Source: Fraxinus americana
Taxonomy: Eukaryota; Streptophyta; Magnoliopsida; Lamiales; Oleaceae
DNA: 64,000 nucleotides
Reading direction: 5' to 3'
Assembly: GCA_035079005.1 (NCBI GenBank)
Contig: CM068706.1
Span: 21,873,272 to 21,937,271 of the forward strand
Shown: one piece after another, positions 35,292 to 45,974 of the stretch
Numbering within the stretch: the stretch's first letter is position 1
Layout: each line of letters begins with the position of its first letter
The notes under the pieces: generated by a model
Told to the model about the DNA's origin: nothing
Databases searched by the model: none
What the model saw: only the letters and a program-made list of their open reading frames with translations
Program-made: the position numbers and the translations under genes

Positions 35292-38200
35292 TGTTCACGT
35301 GAAACCACAAGTGTACAGGATATTTGTACGTAATAAGATTTGTGAATTAAGAGTATCGTTCCCACGAGGAATGTTCGCTGAAAATCGTACCGCAAGCGCA
35401 CGGGTCGCGTTCAAGTAATAAAGTGGACCTTAAGAGTTCGGATTGTCGATCCCACGAGGAATGTGTACTTTCAATTACTCGACTCTAATCGATTTTAATT
35501 CTAACGACAAAAATAAACACACATATTTAAAGACATGGATTTAAATGCAATAAATAAACTAACAAACTACAAAATAAGAAAATAAGGTGTCTTGGCAATA
35601 TCGGAGGGAAAAATGTGGTTGGAATTTACGATGTCGCTTAACATATTGTTTCATTGATCTCGAACCAATTATGTGCCGATGCATATTATCAAAATGCGAT
35701 AGTTAGACCCGATTCTCCTGTTTTAGTTAATACCCCCTCTCGAGGTCATATTAACCCTAATCGACGTATCTGTAAAGCATATCTCTATGTCGATACAAAC
35801 ATAGCCAACAGCATGAGTTTTTGTGAAAATAGCTCAATGGGTCACTCAGAGTAGGTGTATATCTCTATATCACCTAAACGCGCAAAAGATACACTAATGC
35901 AAATCCGAGGCATCAATCATTTCGGTCTATTTAATGCAACTATTTTGCAACAATCACATCAATATTAATTACAATCATTTAAGCGTCACCAAAAATGAAG
36001 TAAAACCTAACAATTCCATCTAAGCGTCACCAAAAATGAAATCATTTTAAACATGATGATCAATACACTATAATTTTGATAACAACTGCATTTATCACTA
36101 AACATGTAGATATATCGATAATCAATGAACCAATTAGGTTAAATTCGATCATAAATTCCAACACAACTAACTTAGCTCATTTTATAAATATGGTAACAAA
36201 TGAGATATTGTATACAATACATTACAAAAATGACAAAATAACTGAGAAAAACCAAAGTTATAGAATAAACCCTAGTTGAAGCGTGAAGTTGATTTCTCTC
36301 AAAAATCTTTACCAAAACCTTGATGTAATCTCCTTGTTGCTCTATGATTTTCCTCCAAATGAACCAAGATCAACCAAAAGAAAAGAAAAGAAAAAAAGAA
36401 AACAAGAAGAAAAAGAGAGAAAAAAAAACTAAACTTTAAAACTATAAAACTAAACTAAAAAAAACTAACTAAAACTTAACTTATTAATTCCTCCCAAAAA
36501 AAAACGTCCCACATGTAGTATATATATAGGATGGAGATATTTTGTTTGCTTAACAATTAAGTTAACTAAAATATCTTAGGAAAAATTGCAACTAAAGTCC
36601 CTGAACTTTTGGAAAGTGAGCAAAATGATCCCTCAACTTTGATCTTGTACATTTAGGTCCTCAGATTTTGATTTTCATTTCAATATTGCCATCCATAAAT
36701 TGCATCTCAATGTCCTCCAACTTTCGGCACTTGTGCAACTTGGTCCCAAACTTCACATTTTTGTACTTTTTGGTCCTTTTTTCTTCCTTTTCGCCCCGTT
36801 CTCCTTCTAATCGGGGTTTTCGCCTACAAAAGTGGAAATTACACAATTATGCACAGAAATATACTCTATTTCATTTCCAATTAATTCTAGAAAAGTGCTA
36901 AATAAGTGTGTTTTTACACACTTATCAAGGAATAAGGTCTAATTTGTAGTTCAATAGTTACTATTAAATTTGAAGTGTAGTGATATCAAAAGGGATGGTT
37001 TATATGTAATCTATATTAATTATAAACTAACAAAACAAATAAGGTATTTATTTAAAATGTAAATCTTTATATTGGAATTGTGAATTCCCCTATTGCCATT
37101 TAATTCAATTATTAAATCGTAATCTAGTAAATTCATGCATTCAAGACAATCGATAATTCACTGTTATTCAATATTCGTTTTTAAGATATATTAAACCTAT
37201 TTTTAACACGACACAATCATATTCCTATTCTGAATTCATATAAAAACATGCATTGATTCACAGAATTTGTCACACATGATTGCACATGACATATATATTA
37301 TTCCTAATACATATGTCCATGTGTTGATTTTGTCTCCTTCTAGGCTTATTATAAGTATTCCTACACTACAACAAGCAACTTATTATCTAATTGGTGATCG
37401 AGCAATCATGTAGTTCAATGAGAATGCAAAATCAATCAAATAATAACATCAAATTCCTAAATTGATGTCTTGAATTAAAATAAATGAAAATAGGGTTCAA
37501 CATTCCTCCAATACAATTGAAAAACCTAGTCAACCATCCTAATTATTAAACTATACAAAAAAAAAAAAAAATGAAAAGACATCACCCGAATCGAGAAATA
37601 ATAAAGAAAGTGGAGAAATCCAATTTATTGGCTTGAATCTTGAAAATGGATGAATATTTTTCAATAAACTTTTATAATTTGCCTTTGGTAGATGGTTGCG
37701 CCTCGTTCTTCGCCTCTAAAATATGTAGAATATATATTTTTAGGTCAAAAGGAGGTCTCCAATATGTATTCTGCTGTTAGGTATTTGTAGGAGTAGTAAA
37801 TTGGTTGAAAATCACGTCCAAATTGATTTCCAAAAAAGTTCCAATCGAATAAGGAAAGTTATCTTCGCGCGTGAAATTTTTTCTTAGCATAGCAGTCAGT
37901 ATTTTGGCCATAAATTTCTCTCTCGATATTCGATTGAGTCGATTCAAGATGCATTGAAAAGATAACACAAAAGGATATAACTTTTCTAGACATAGAATAT
38001 TTCTAATTCAGATGTTTACTATGCCAAAAATTGGTCTCAACTTTCGGGAAAACATTTGGAATATAACCTTTGAGATTGAAAATTAATTTTGATAATATTT
38101 TGATCATATTTCATTCCTTTTTGAATTCCAATTCCATCTAGCCGTCTCGTAGCAATCTTTAAAGTATCATCGTGTGGTCCGAATCAACTATTGAATGTTT

Positions 38201-38399
38201 GCAATTCGGTCATCAAATTTTGTATTAGATACAATTGAGCCATTTTTCGCATCTTTGTATTCTTTTCTCCAAATCTTCATCAAATATTGAGTTTTACCTA
38301 CAAAATGAAATATAACACAAGTTAGGTAGTATTTTATCCAAAAAAAAGTAAAATATCATCATTTAGGATCTCGAATAAGTGTAAAAACTACAATTACCA
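35292..38399 (-). repeat. Right (5') LTR of the LARD-like element, split by a solo LTR
   Basis: TGTTCACGTGAAACC to ACAATTACCA as read on plus. Without the insert at 35372-36927 it is about 1.55 kb and aligns with 30243-32416, including CACGAGGAATAAGGTCTAAT and CAACCATCCTAATTATTAAA. Confidence 0.8.
35372..36927 (-). mobile_element. Solo LTR nested in the LTR, TSD AGGAA
   Basis: 1556 bp starting TGTTCGCTGAAAATCG and ending CACACTTATCA, with TG..CA ends. AGGAA flanks it at 35367-35371 and 36928-36932. Removing it restores CACGAGGAATAAGG, as in the other LTR (CACGAGAAATAAGG). Its start (GTACCGCAAGCGCACGGG) and end (ACTTATCA) resemble the host LTR, so the insert and target are related families. 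Minus strand by analogy. Confidence 0.92.
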
Positions 38400-38401
38400 A
38401 T

Positions 38402-38517
38402 TGCCCCCACTGGTATGGCATTGTAGTAAAGCAGGATGGTTCTTCACGAAATATCGGAGGTTCGAATCCTTGCAGCAGTTGGAAGACAATATTTATATTG
38501 GAATGCAGATGTCATGT
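38402..38517 (+). mobile_element. Probable SINE, left part, interrupted by CACTA 1
   Basis: A Pol III B box GGTTCGAATCC at 38459-38469 lies about 57 bp after the start of a tRNA-like head. It may continue after the CACTA at 50091 and end near a T-run at about 50174-50180. No A box is convincing and the ends are inferred. Confidence 0.45.
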
Positions 38518-38926
38518 CACTACACCAGAAACCGCCTATGGCAATGCGCGAAAAACGTTGCCATAGCCTTTTGGCAGTGTTCTTATCTTTTGCAACTCTC
38601 AATGCACGTTTTAAAAAGTCTACGCCTCTATGGCAACATTGAGCATCGCAACGCACGCACGAACGTTGCAAAAGTGTTTTCGCAAAGTTTTTTTTACATT
38701 TGCGATAGGTCATTTTACATTTTTTTAAATTTTTAATTCTTTTATTTATACAATAATTTACATAAATCAACCACAAGACAAAATAGAAGATGACAATATC
38801 GAATAACTCCAATAATCATCTTTAATTAAACTCCAAAATGTAACAATATCCATACAAAATTCAAATCCAAAATTCTGAAGCACCTAAAAATCTAATACAT
38901 TTTCAAAAAAAAAAACTACCACAAGC

Positions 38927-39085
38927 CCTAAGTAGCAAGTAAAACAGTCCCACTAGCCTCCTTAATTTTCTTCTCAATAATTTTCGACATGAGCCTGGCC
39001 TTTGTAGCGAATGAAGGCTGATATGAGCCAAATGTTGTCCCAATTAAGTTCACATTGCCATTTCCACGACATCCCCCCATCATAA
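38927..39085 (-). pseudogene. Unidentified coding-like fragment in CACTA 1
   Basis: The minus strand reads openly as GNVNLIGTTFGSYQPSFATK and ARLMSKIIEKKIKEASGTVL, then a stop. The composition looks protein-like, and a short basic helix is plausible. I do not recognise the family. It may be another captured exon or residual element coding. Confidence 0.35.
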
Positions 39086-39785
39086 TCATTTTTTGATTTG
39101 CCAAAAAGATACATCAGAAACTAAATAATCTGTGAAGTGAATAATTTTTAAACTCAAGTTTTCAGTTCATTTATAATATCAGGATTAATATAATTATATA
39201 ATATCAATAAATTCATAAAGTGCAAATAGAATTCCTCGCTATTTTAGCCACATTAAACATAGAGAGCTTAGAGAGTACTATATAGTTACCCAATGAGAAT
39301 TAGAAGACACCATAAAATGTATTAAATGCAAATCTACCATATAAACTGACGTGAGAGGTGCAAACAACGGAAAGAGAAAAAGGCATACAAGAGATGCCAT
39401 CTGATACACCTAACAATTATAGTAGATGAAGGAAAACACGTCCAATTGAAAGAATGTCAAATCAGGGGTATTTTATGACAGCCTAGTTTAACAAAAGGAG
39501 TCATAGCTGTTAAATATATTTAGCATCCAAGAGAGGAATACAAAGAAATAAAAGAAAAAACTGATTGGAGACGAGTACTATACACTTCAGCACAAATAAC
39601 TTGCCTCATCTAGTTTCTTTTCTGCTTCCCAGTAAAATGTCCACTTGCATCATGAGTTATCCCCTGAAACAAGAATCAAGAAATAAATTCAAAATTTCAT
39701 CGGGCTCATCATTAAACCATGAAAAGGAGTTAAAGTATCTGGGCTTCATGAGTGATTATTAAGAAATCCATGTGGTTAATCTTAC

Positions 39786-39904
39786 TTATTATCATAAATC
39801 CCAGTTTTCTTCTTTGCAGCCTTATAAGCTTCATTCCTCTGCTTTTGCCCTCCCATTTCCACATTTTCAAGCATATCAATCTCTGGTATATCATCAAATG
39901 TATG
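39786..39904 (-). pseudogene. Captured exon resembling DOT2/SART-1 (second exon)
   Basis: A minus-strand exon preceded by acceptor TTTCAG and followed by donor GTAAGA. It encodes HTFDDIPEIDMLENVEMGGQ and then KQRNEAYKAAKKKTGIYDN. The DMLENVE..G.QK.R.EAYKAAKKKTGIYD pattern is one I associate with SART-1/DOT2, a U4/U6.U5 tri-snRNP splicing factor. The frame is open with correct splice sites, so the fragment was copied as genomic DNA with introns. It lacks the rest of the gene. Confidence 0.75.
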
Positions 39905-39982
39905 CTGAAATATAATCATAGAATAAATTTATCTCCTCTTTAGGTATTAAATAAAAATAAACTCCAAATTTAAGACGAAAAC

Positions 39983-40130
39983 CTGCACCTCAAATATTTT
40001 AGATAGCTGCAAGGCTTTCTCTTTGTCAGCATTTCTTTTCTCTTCAAGCTTTCTGCTCGTCTACCCATGATAAAACCTCAGAACCACCTTCTGACTTTTT
40101 CTTCAATATTTCTTCCCTTATTTTGCAACG
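39983..40130 (-). pseudogene. Captured exon resembling DOT2/SART-1 (first exon)
   Basis: Minus-strand coding reads IREEILKKKSEGGSEVLSWV, then after a frameshift RKLEEKRNADKEKALQLSKI and FEVQ, ending at donor GTTTTC (39981-39982). This basic coiled segment immediately precedes the other DOT2-like exon, separated by a 78-bp intron, in the order expected of the gene. The frameshift shows decay after capture. Confidence 0.72.
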
Positions 40131-40438
40131 AAATGTAATTAATGATTCTCACCCGCAACAAAATGTCAGAAGACCTATTACTGGATGCATATTGCTCACA
40201 AATTGGAAGCATAATTTAAATCCACTTGATCACTTCCGGTGTGTTATGACTATATTTCCTTCAATAATAAAATCATTAAATGAAACTGTTATCTTCTCCC
40301 CCAAACCAGACACACAGACATTATCATATATGATCAACTAAAATCACACACGCGTTACAAAAACACATAACCTCAGATGTACTAGAAAGTGACTATTTGC
40401 AGATGTAACTTCAAGAAAAATTGTAAATAAGTAAATAC

Positions 40439-40538
40439 CATAGGCAGAAGTATTAGTACTTGTAATTGCCCCAGTAGTGTTAGTCCAACCAGAACCAGGA
40501 GTAGGTGTTTCATAAGCTCGTGAAGGAGGACTTCCAGG
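40439..40538 (-). pseudogene. Captured exon resembling the SPT5 C-terminal repeat region
   Basis: A 100-bp minus-strand exon with acceptor TTTTCAG and donor GTATTT. It encodes PGSPPSRAYETPTPGSGW and then TNTTGAITSTNTSAY. Plant SPT5, the transcription elongation factor that pairs with SPT4, has a Pro/Ser/Thr-rich C-terminal region with SPPSRAYE-TPTPGSGW-type sequence. It is an isolated exon beside the DOT2-like exons, so at least two unrelated host genes contributed. Confidence 0.65.
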
Positions 40539-40939
40539 CTGAAAATAGTCAAGAGTTTAACATCACTTAGTTATTGTTGTTTAGAACAGCAATAAATGTA
40601 AGCAAATCAGGGGATTCCTATAACAGACACAACCATTACAAACAGCTAAGTCTCTAACCAGAACAACACAAACAGGGGACTCCTCGACAATTTCAATCCA
40701 TTTTACCAAAACAAAATCATTTTTTTTTAAAGCGCCATCAACAAATAATTGCAAGCGCCAACAATCTTTTGAGCTCACAAGTCAATCACAAGCAAATCAG
40801 AAACCCATTTCTAAACTTTGAATTCTCATTTAAACGCTTAGTCAAAGCCCAAATATATCAAATGAGCAATCCCGATTAAATTCTATTCAATTTTTTCAAA
40901 GATTCAATCTTTAAATCTAAATGGGTAAAAAATCCTAAC

Positions 40940-41250
40940 CTTGTTTTCCATTACAACAAAACATAGGCAGAAGCTGCAGAACATTACAAATACATTGAAT
41001 AAAACAAGATCAATAGAGAGCTGAATGTCAAGGTAGATGGGAGGGTTTCATTTCGGGTTCTTCTTAGTTCTCACACTACAGTGTGGATAAAACGATGACC
41101 GGCAACTATAAACGAAGATCGCCGTCGGCGATTTGAGAGAAAACGATGGTAGCCAAAACTACTGTGGGCGATATGGCCGCGGGCGGCGTGAAGATTGAAG
41201 ACGGAGAGAGAGTGTGAGTTGTATCATGTCATGTGCGAACTGTGTGAGTT
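40940..41250 (-). promoter_or_regulatory. Possible captured 5' leader in CACTA 1
   Basis: The minus strand has a GC-richer, CT-rich leader-like stretch (CTCACACTCTCTCTCCGTC near 41210) followed at about 40952 by ATGGAAAACAAG and a donor-like GTTAGG. It could be the promoter and first exon of a captured gene driving the DOT2/SPT5 fragments downstream. This is inference. Confidence 0.3.
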
Positions 41251-41872
41251 TGGGGCTTTTTTCCGGACGAAATACATGAAAATAACATTTACACTGTAGT
41301 GTATTTCAAAAATGATCTTTAACTAGGAAATAGAATTAAAAAAAAAAAAAAAAGTCAAAATGTAGGTTAACTTCGAAAAAGCCAAAAATACTCTCACTTT
41401 GTTAAAAGGAAAATTCCTCACAGGCGACTCTCCTTCCACCGACCCATCTCACCGGCGACTTGAAATTCTACCGACCCTCTCACCGGCGACTTGAAAGGTT
41501 GGTTGTTGTCATTAAAAGTGAGGGTTTTCATAGATTTAGTTCGAATTTATATACTTTTATTTTCTTTATTTAGTTTTATGTGATTGTGGAGTTGGTTTTA
41601 GGGTTTAGGGAGGGAGATTTTTGAGTTGGAGGAGCTTGAAGTTGTCGGAAATGGCAAAAAATGGCCATTTTCGGCGATTCAACACAAACCATTCTTGATT
41701 GTGTTGAAAATCCATTGATTAACGATCGGCTTTATGAAACCAATGATTGACGACAGTTATTGAGTGCTGTTAACGAGATTGTTGGCGCTTGACAATGATC
41801 GGCCCAGTTATTTGACTGTTAACGATCGAATGCGGGCCCATTGTCAATTGGGCTTACGGGCCGTGAAGTCGG

Positions 41873-41873
41873 C

Positions 41874-41941
<68 letters not shown>
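41873..41941. repeat. (TA)n microsatellite
   Basis: Long TA run in the 5' region of the MULE; the frame through it is artefactual. Confidence 0.95.
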
Positions 41942-41945
<4 letters not shown>

Positions 41946-42015
41946 TTTTTATAATTTAATATAATAATTAAATACTTAATTTAAGAAATAGAATATAAAA
42001 TAAATAATTATAGAA

Positions 42016-42560
42016 TTAAATATTTTACGTAATCGAAAAAAATTTATATAATTAATTTTAATTTGATAATTACTAATATCGTTAAATAAATCATTTTAAT
42101 TATTAAATATTATATTTTAAAATATTAGTAACTTCTTATTTGGGTTCAAAATATTTTACGTAATCGAAAAAAATTTAAATAATTAATTTTAATTTGATAA
42201 TTACTAATATCGTTAAATAAATCAATTTAATTATTAAACATTATATTTTAACATATTAGCTACTTCTTATTTTGGTTGAAAATATATTATGTAATCGAAA
42301 AAAATTTATATAATTAATTTTAATTTGATAATTACTAATATCGTTAAATAAATCATTTTAATTATGAAATATTATATTTTAAAATATTAGTAACTTCTTA
42401 TTTGGGTTCAAAATATTTTACGTAATCGAAAAAAATTTATATAATTAATTTTAATTTGATAATTACTAACATCGTTAAATAAATCATTTTAATTATTAAA
42501 TATTATATTTCAACATATGAGCAACTTCTTATTTTTTCCGCTAAATTTTAGTAATAATTG
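42016..42560. repeat. AT-rich tandem repeat, 131-bp unit, about four copies
   Basis: The motif ACGTAATCGAAAAAAATTTA recurs at about 42026, 42157, 42288 and 42420, spacing 131-132 bp. Each unit also has AATTACTAATATCGTTAAAT and TAGTAACTTCTTATTTGGGT. A further degenerate copy starts near 42606. It lies directly upstream of the ULP1 gene. Confidence 0.9.
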
Positions 42561-42811
42561 AATAAATCGAATATGAAATAAAATTTATATAATTAATTTT
42601 AATTTTACGTAATCGAAGAAAACTTATATAATTAATTTTAATTTGATAATTACTAATAGAATTAGCAAATTCTTGTTTCCATAAATTTTTTAGTTTAATT
42701 ATTTGTTTTGTGTAGTTGTTACAATTCGGTTCACTTAATTTTCTGAGATTGTGCTGTATTTCATTATCTTATATTCAAAGTGCAGATATTTAATTTTTTT
42801 TTTTTTGTAAC

Positions 42812-45800
42812 ATGGACTATCACTTAGAGTTGACATTGAGACAGATGCCTGACAAGGTTACCGGGAATGGTAACCTTGGCAATTACACAGCTGTGTTGGA
42901 GTTGTTGGATGAGCAGCATGCAGATATGCTTCGACGTTCGTTTCTTTGGCCTATGTACGAGTTGAGAGATGTACAGTTCTCGGGGCAGATCCTCGATGCC
43001 CTACTGTATCGGTTGTGTAGTCTAGTCGACGACGATGCACTCCACTTCGACCTCACGGGTGATGATGCAGCTTGTGCCGATGCTCAGAGAGGCAGACTGC
43101 ACGATACTTACTTTGGGAGACAGGGGACAGTGCTGCTATCGGATATGATGGACGCGATTACGAGGTGTGACCATATTTTGGACAGACTGAAGCTAGGCCT
43201 AGTCTACATCCTTGAGAGCGTGTTGCGATGTCACCATCGGATGATTGGAATCGACCAATTCTATCTGCAGATCGTCGACGATCTTGATGTTTTCAACACA
43301 TATCCGTGGGGCCGAAAATGTTTTGAGGACACGGTGCACGTCTTCACCAGATCACACTCGAGGCCAAAGGGGACCATGCGTAAATACGATGCGTACGGAT
43401 TGCCTCTTGCCGCGCAGGTAAATGTTTAACATAATTTATTATAAACATATTATTTACAATAAATATGAATATAATAATTGTGCAGATTTGGGCGTACGAG
43501 ACGGTCCCCCTCCTAGGTACCCAGTTTGAGAGGCGAGGGGAGACGCGCTGCCCTCGGATGCATCATTGGCGAGTATCTCGAGCAGAGGGATGTCCGACTA
43601 GCAAGAAGCTATCAGCTCTCCTCGATGACCCTCAGGTTAGATAATATGATGATGTGATCATTAACTGGCTAGATACGTCGTTTCAAAATATGATGACGTG
43701 ATCATTAACTAGTCGAAATGTTGGTATGCCGCTTCAAGTCATAACGGAGTTGATACCGTCGATGGAGGAGGAGGGTAATGGATATGTGCGTGAATTGGCA
43801 GTTCAGCACGATAAAGCAGACCAGGATGAGGTACGTGAATTGAATATAATTTTTTGATTACAGTTTTGTATCCGTTTTCCGATTTTTATTAAATATAACA
43901 ATTTTTCATGTTCCAATTTGTGTAGGAGCGCGGTCCAATACATCGACGATCACCTCCGCCGAGGGTATCTCCGCCTCGGAGGGCATCACCGTCGCCTCCT
44001 AGGGCATCGCCGTCTCCTCCGAGGGCCTCACGTCCACCGAGGGCATCACCGTCGTCGAGGGCCTCACCGTCACCATGGGCATCATCGCCGCCGAGGGCCT
44101 CACCACCACCATGGGCATCACCGCCACCATGGGCATCATCGCCTCCGATCAGGTCACCGTCTCTACTGTCCACTGATCTATATGATTGCCTGATGGTATT
44201 TATAGCCCGCCGATGGACGAGATGCGCCGAGAGTTGGCGAAGCAGATGGGAGAGATGGCACGTTAATTTAGGGGACGGGTCAATGATTTATCTGATGACG
44301 TTGGAGTTCTCCGTCGCCAGGTGGGAGATCTTCAGGATGAGATTGCAGCCCTTCGAGCCGATATAATAGGTATGGGATGGGGTGACATAGAGGACGAAGG
44401 GGGTGACAGGGGGGACGGAGGGGATAATTTCTGGGTAGATGATGCTACGTTGGCTTCATTTCTTTTGTCCCCGGAGGAGGGTAGGATGAAGGCAGTGGCC
44501 CCGGAGGTGGTGGGGAGCCCGGAGGGGGTAGGACGGAGTGGGTGGCCCCGGAGGTGGAGGTGGTAGAGGTGGAGAGCCCGGAGGGGGTGGCCCCGGAGGG
44601 TGGTAGGACAGAGGGGGTGGCCCCGGAGGAGGAGGAGGTAGTGGAGGACGAGCATACGCCTGACGCGGCAAAGGGGAAAAGGCGTGCCGTTGACCCCCCG
44701 GAGCTGGTGTTCGGCAAGAGGGTCAGGTTGCTTTCACAGTACATCGCTTCTCCCTTCACAGTTGAGGCACAGAGGAGGACGTTCGTCGATGGGACGTACC
44801 TCAATCTATTTCGGGAGGTAGACGCAGACAAATGGAAAGCGTTCGAGACAGAGTGGAGGGCAATGAGGCCGGGGTAAGTATTTTAAAATTTCAATAAAGA
44901 ATTCTACGCTAACTCATCTATATTTTTTTTAACATTTGTCTTATTTTTTCAGACATAGCCGCATCGTTGGGGATATGACGATCTCAGATGTCTATACATG
45001 GTTTCACGACATCACCACTTCGGGGATGTGGCTCGCCGACGATGTAAGCGAAATAGTCATATTGTTGTTTATTATGTATACATTATTTTTTTGTTTTATG
45101 AAGTATATCTTTTTATTGGTGTTTCCTGATGCAGCACCTCGATCTGGCCATGGTGTTATTGGGAGATCGAGCTCGACGATATCCGCGATCATTCGACATG
45201 CCCGACTGACTCATACTGAGCACTAAGTTCTTTGGTCCTGTTACAATTGAGCATCAGTCGCTGCAACGTATGGGTAGTGAGTACGTGCTGCCTGAATATA
45301 TGGCCGAATGGGTCGTAGGGATGTTGCCGACGCTCAGGGGAAAGGCATTGGAGGCTTGTACACATATATTTTTTCCAGCGATCGTGAATCATCATACCAT
45401 TGCCGTGGAGATTGTTTTGTCCGACTCCACGATGTATGTGTACGATTCCGACCATTCATGTCCGACACAGGGCCAGCTCGAGCAGCAGTTGGAGCCGATT
45501 ACAGTGATCTTTCCGTTGATGGCTGTCCGAGCGGGTATCATTGTTAATAACATGCTAGCCATCGTACAGGATCAGACGACGGCGAGACAGTCTCGATCGT
45601 AAGTATTTAGATTTTGTTTTTAACTTGGAAACTTAGTTTTTTATCTAAGCTGTTTTTGAACTAACACGTTTATTATTCAATTGTAGGGGCGATTGCGACA
45701 TTTTTGCAATAAAGTACATCGAATTTTTGAGCATAGGACATAAGGTTGATGGAATCAACCAGGCATGGATACAAATTTGGAGGAATAAATTAGTGGTTGA

Positions 45801-45828
45801 TTTGTACGAATTCGAGTGTGACCCGTAA
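42812..45828 (+). pseudogene. MULE-borne DUF1985-like/ULP1 (C48) protease gene
   Basis: Exon 1 (42812-43417) starts at ATG and joins exon 2 (43486-43635) in frame. NTYPWGRKCFEDTV and YGLPLAAQ-IWAYETVPLLG are typical of DUF1985, the N-terminal domain of ULP1 proteins carried by plant transposons. A long Pro/Ser/Arg-rich linker (43926-44170) and an acidic region follow. Then comes the protease: WFHDITTSGMWLADD (about 44998), NHHTIAVEIVL and YVYDSD (catalytic His and Asp, about 45390-45445), and GDCDIFAIKYIEFL (catalytic Cys, about 45687), ending at TAA 45826-45828. One TGA (about 45208) in MPD-stop-LILS is a CGA-to-TGA change, and the linker may be out of frame, so it is probably inactive. Such proteases may cut SUMO or a related tag; their role in transposition is unknown. 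Confidence 0.7.
43926..44170 (+). repeat. Ser-Pro-Pro-Arg-Ala coding repeat
   Basis: Units of about 18 bp (GAGGGCATCACCGTCGYC and variants) encode repeated R-A-S-P-S/P-P motifs in the protease gene linker. The reading frame may shift within it. Confidence 0.75.
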
Positions 45829-45974
45829 ATATTGTACATTTAATTGTTGATTCATTTATTTAATACTTGTAAATATTGTAAAAATTATATAATTTATCAA
45901 ATTAGGAAATAAAGTTGAGCTAAAATGATTATCCAAATATTGTTCATTTAACAGTAATACCATTACATACTATA

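Larger units (their letters stand above)
30237..38403 (-). mobile_element. Non-autonomous LTR retrotransposon (Tat/Athila-like PBS)
   Basis: Two long homologous blocks, 30243-32416 and 35292-38399, flank a 2.9-kb interior. AATTG occurs at both outer junctions (30237-30241 and 38399-38403), allowing one base of overlap with the element end. On the minus strand the interior starts after the right block with TTTTTGGTACCGCTGCC, resembling the TGGCGCCGTTGCC primer site of Tat/Athila-type elements. It ends before the left block with AATTTGTGGGTG, a weak polypurine tract. No reverse transcriptase or integrase is visible, so it is a LARD-like derivative. Confidence 0.75.

Noticed and set aside
42812..43429. 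Plant mobile domain (aminotransferase-like) protein
   Set aside because: The YPWGR and WAYETVP blocks followed by a ULP1 domain fit the DUF1985-ULP1 type better.
43918..44193. His/Arg-rich open frame on plus and Gly/Asp/Ala-rich frame on minus
   Set aside because: Alternative frames of the Ser-Pro-Pro-Arg coding repeat in the protease gene.
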